A DNA stretch of 64,000 nucleotides, taken from Sabellastarte sp. h YS-2021 (Eukaryota > Annelida > Polychaeta > Sabellida > Sabellidae). The notes under the pieces were generated by a model. It was not told the DNA's origin. It was given only the letters and a program-made list of their open reading frames with translations, and searched no databases. The DNA lies in NCBI GenBank assembly GCA_964017235.1, contig OZ024935.1, positions 5,084,001-5,148,000 on the forward strand, in the 5' to 3' direction. A program made the position numbers and the translations under genes. Positions 62,461-64,000 of this stretch are shown here, one piece after another (positions within the stretch are counted from its first letter, which is position 1; every line of letters starts with the position of its first letter).

Positions 62461-63675
62461 ATGTTTTACATTATATCTGTTAATATCTTCTTATTGCTGT
62501 GCATAAATGTATGTAAAGCATAAAATTACTGACGTAGCCCTACTATTATACATTTATGCTTGTTCTAAAGTTTTTTTTTGTTTAAAGGAAACATGAAAAC
62601 TCTGCAAGTATGCTTAACATGAGTGCTGACTGATATTGGATTTTTTTCAAAGTCACTTTGTTGTTAATTCTACATATAAATTGTGGTCAACTGTGGTATA
62701 TCTATTTCCATATCTAACAGTGTAGTGGTATTACATGAAATAATTTACCCTGATCATGGGATGTAACCATTCAATCATGTGTTTCATTTGTCAGAGTTTT
62801 CAAAAATTTATGTGCAAATGATTTATGTTAAAGCAACATTGAAGATGTTTGAAATGTTTATTTTTTTTCGATTTTATGGTAGGCAATAAAACATTTTATT
62901 TTTGTTTGAACATTGATGTTTGTTTAGTGACTCAAATTTACATTGAGTTTGTAAATTTTGTAGACCAGTAAGTTAATTTATTAAAGTGCAATGTCCGTTA
63001 TTTTAGTTGAATGTAACAATTGGGTAGTTACCAAATGGAGTTCAGAATTTTAAGTCTCCATGACTTTCTATTCCAATTAGTGAAGCAGCTGTAGAAATTT
63101 TAGATTTATGATTCCAACAATGATGCACTTTTAGTTGTATGTTTCTGTTAATCTTATACATAAATATGCAATTAAAAATTATATTTTCATATATTTCAGG
63201 ATAACCAGGTGAATCTGCCATTGTGTTCGAACAAGTATTGGTATAATATTTCACCAAGAGTGAGAATTAAATGAGTGAAATTTGCATGATGTCTTTATTA
63301 TATTTTGTGAAATTTTGAAATGTTCACTTTATTGTGTGGACTTTCATTGCAGGTGATTGGCGTGTTGTCTGTAAAGAACAAACTTCATTTGTCCGATATA
63401 AATTCTCTTTCAAAGCAGCATGGTCAATGTTGCAAAGGCAGCAAAGCTCATAAGATTTCAAAGTTATGTGAAATTTATGGATTTTCAAGTGGGTCACTTG
63501 TTTAAGAACAAACATCATTGTATCTTACTTCCTTAGGTGAGGTTATTGAACCTTGATGCTGATATGTTTGTGTTAATGTTAACAGTTACCCGATAAAATG
63601 AAAAAAGTTGCTTGATTAACACAAAACAATGCAAAATCTCCTCGTTGGAAAGAATCTTGATTCAGATTGATAAAT
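62461..63675. other. Intergenic, nothing recognised
   Basis: AT-rich with several T runs. Open frames of about 60-70 codons here lack domains. Confidence 0.5.
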
Positions 63676-63745
63676 GCTTCTCTGGCGTTCTCTGTGGTGC
63701 TTGACCCCCTCTTCTGTCTCTGGATTCTGAAATTGGTTTACTGTG
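63676..63745 (+). mobile_element. LINE 3' tail fragment
   Basis: CTCTGGCGTTCTCTGTGGTG and CTTGACCCCCT match CTCCTGGCGTTCTCCGTGGTG and TTCGACCCCTG just downstream of the array LINE stop codon; TCTGGATTCTGAAATT corresponds to CCTGGACACAGAATT. Short and diverged. Confidence 0.5.
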
Positions 63746-64000
63746 AAGGGCACGGCTATGAAGGAGCCTTACATGGCAGTTGATAGTTACCTTAAAAATG
63801 TGTAGGTACACCCAGCATCCCCTTGGAATCGATGGTTTTGCATCATCCAATCATGTTGTTTATAAGAAAACTTCAATCAGGGCGGGTATGCCCAGCACAG
63901 CCTGTTAGGGGCCTGCTGACTCAGTTTCCCCTCGATCTTAAAACTGCATCAACACTTCTTGATCTCTGACCTTTCCGACCCCATTTTCCAATCAGATCAT
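63746..64000. other. Right end of window, nothing recognised
   Basis: No supported feature. Confidence 0.5.

Overview
The window is from a eukaryotic genome, most likely a lophotrochozoan animal and probably a bivalve mollusc (inference). The reasons are a Toll-like receptor gene with a GT-AG intron, tRNA-derived SINEs ending in AATAAATAAA, DIRS-order tyrosine-recombinase retrotransposons, a CR1/L2-type LINE family, and LTR elements of Ty3/Gypsy and Gmr1-like type. There is no operon structure. Most of the window is mobile DNA, and the TLR is the only clear host gene.

Layout. 1-2111: unique sequence with a possible promoter near 1 kb. 2117-13816 (minus strand): a complete 11.7 kb Ty3/Gypsy element with ~200 bp LTRs and a 5 bp target duplication. 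Where an envelope gene would sit it carries an RS-rich nuclear-type ORF and an intact TatD-family nuclease domain (TATDN2-like). 14.5-15.2 kb: degenerate ~155 bp tandem repeat. 15.3 kb: SINE. 16.35 kb: 5S rRNA-like relic. 17354-22558 (minus): a DIRS-order element with split direct repeats, whose reverse transcriptase core is deleted but whose tyrosine recombinase remains. 24.4-25.9 kb: LINE tail and two SINEs. 26741-29990 (minus): a second, decayed DIRS-like element that keeps RT, RNase H and recombinase motifs. 30.2-30.9 kb: short repeats and a SINE.

31364-51233 (plus): a tandem array LTR-body-LTR-body-LTR-body-LTR of a Gmr1-like element with SCAN-type gag, zinc knuckle, protease and integrase. 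None of the three bodies has its own reverse transcriptase or RNase H. Bodies 1 and 2 carry the same 2,644 bp 5'-truncated LINE, inserted at the pol stop codon. Body 3 has the undisturbed target site. Diagnostic variants show that the array is a recombinant mosaic: the outer LTRs match each other and the inner LTRs match each other.

51.2-56.6 kb holds decayed LINE pieces. 56623-60288 (minus) is the two-exon Toll-like receptor gene (signal peptide exon, then LRRs, transmembrane segment and TIR domain). 61.2-62.5 kb and 63.7 kb hold further LINE fossils.

How the parts relate. The TLR is a host innate immune receptor and has no evident functional link to the repeats. The two most interesting objects are the retroelement that carries a TatD nuclease and the RT-less LTR array that physically carries a LINE reverse transcriptase. 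All reading was by eye: no alignment or database search was run, so family names rest on motifs and domain order.
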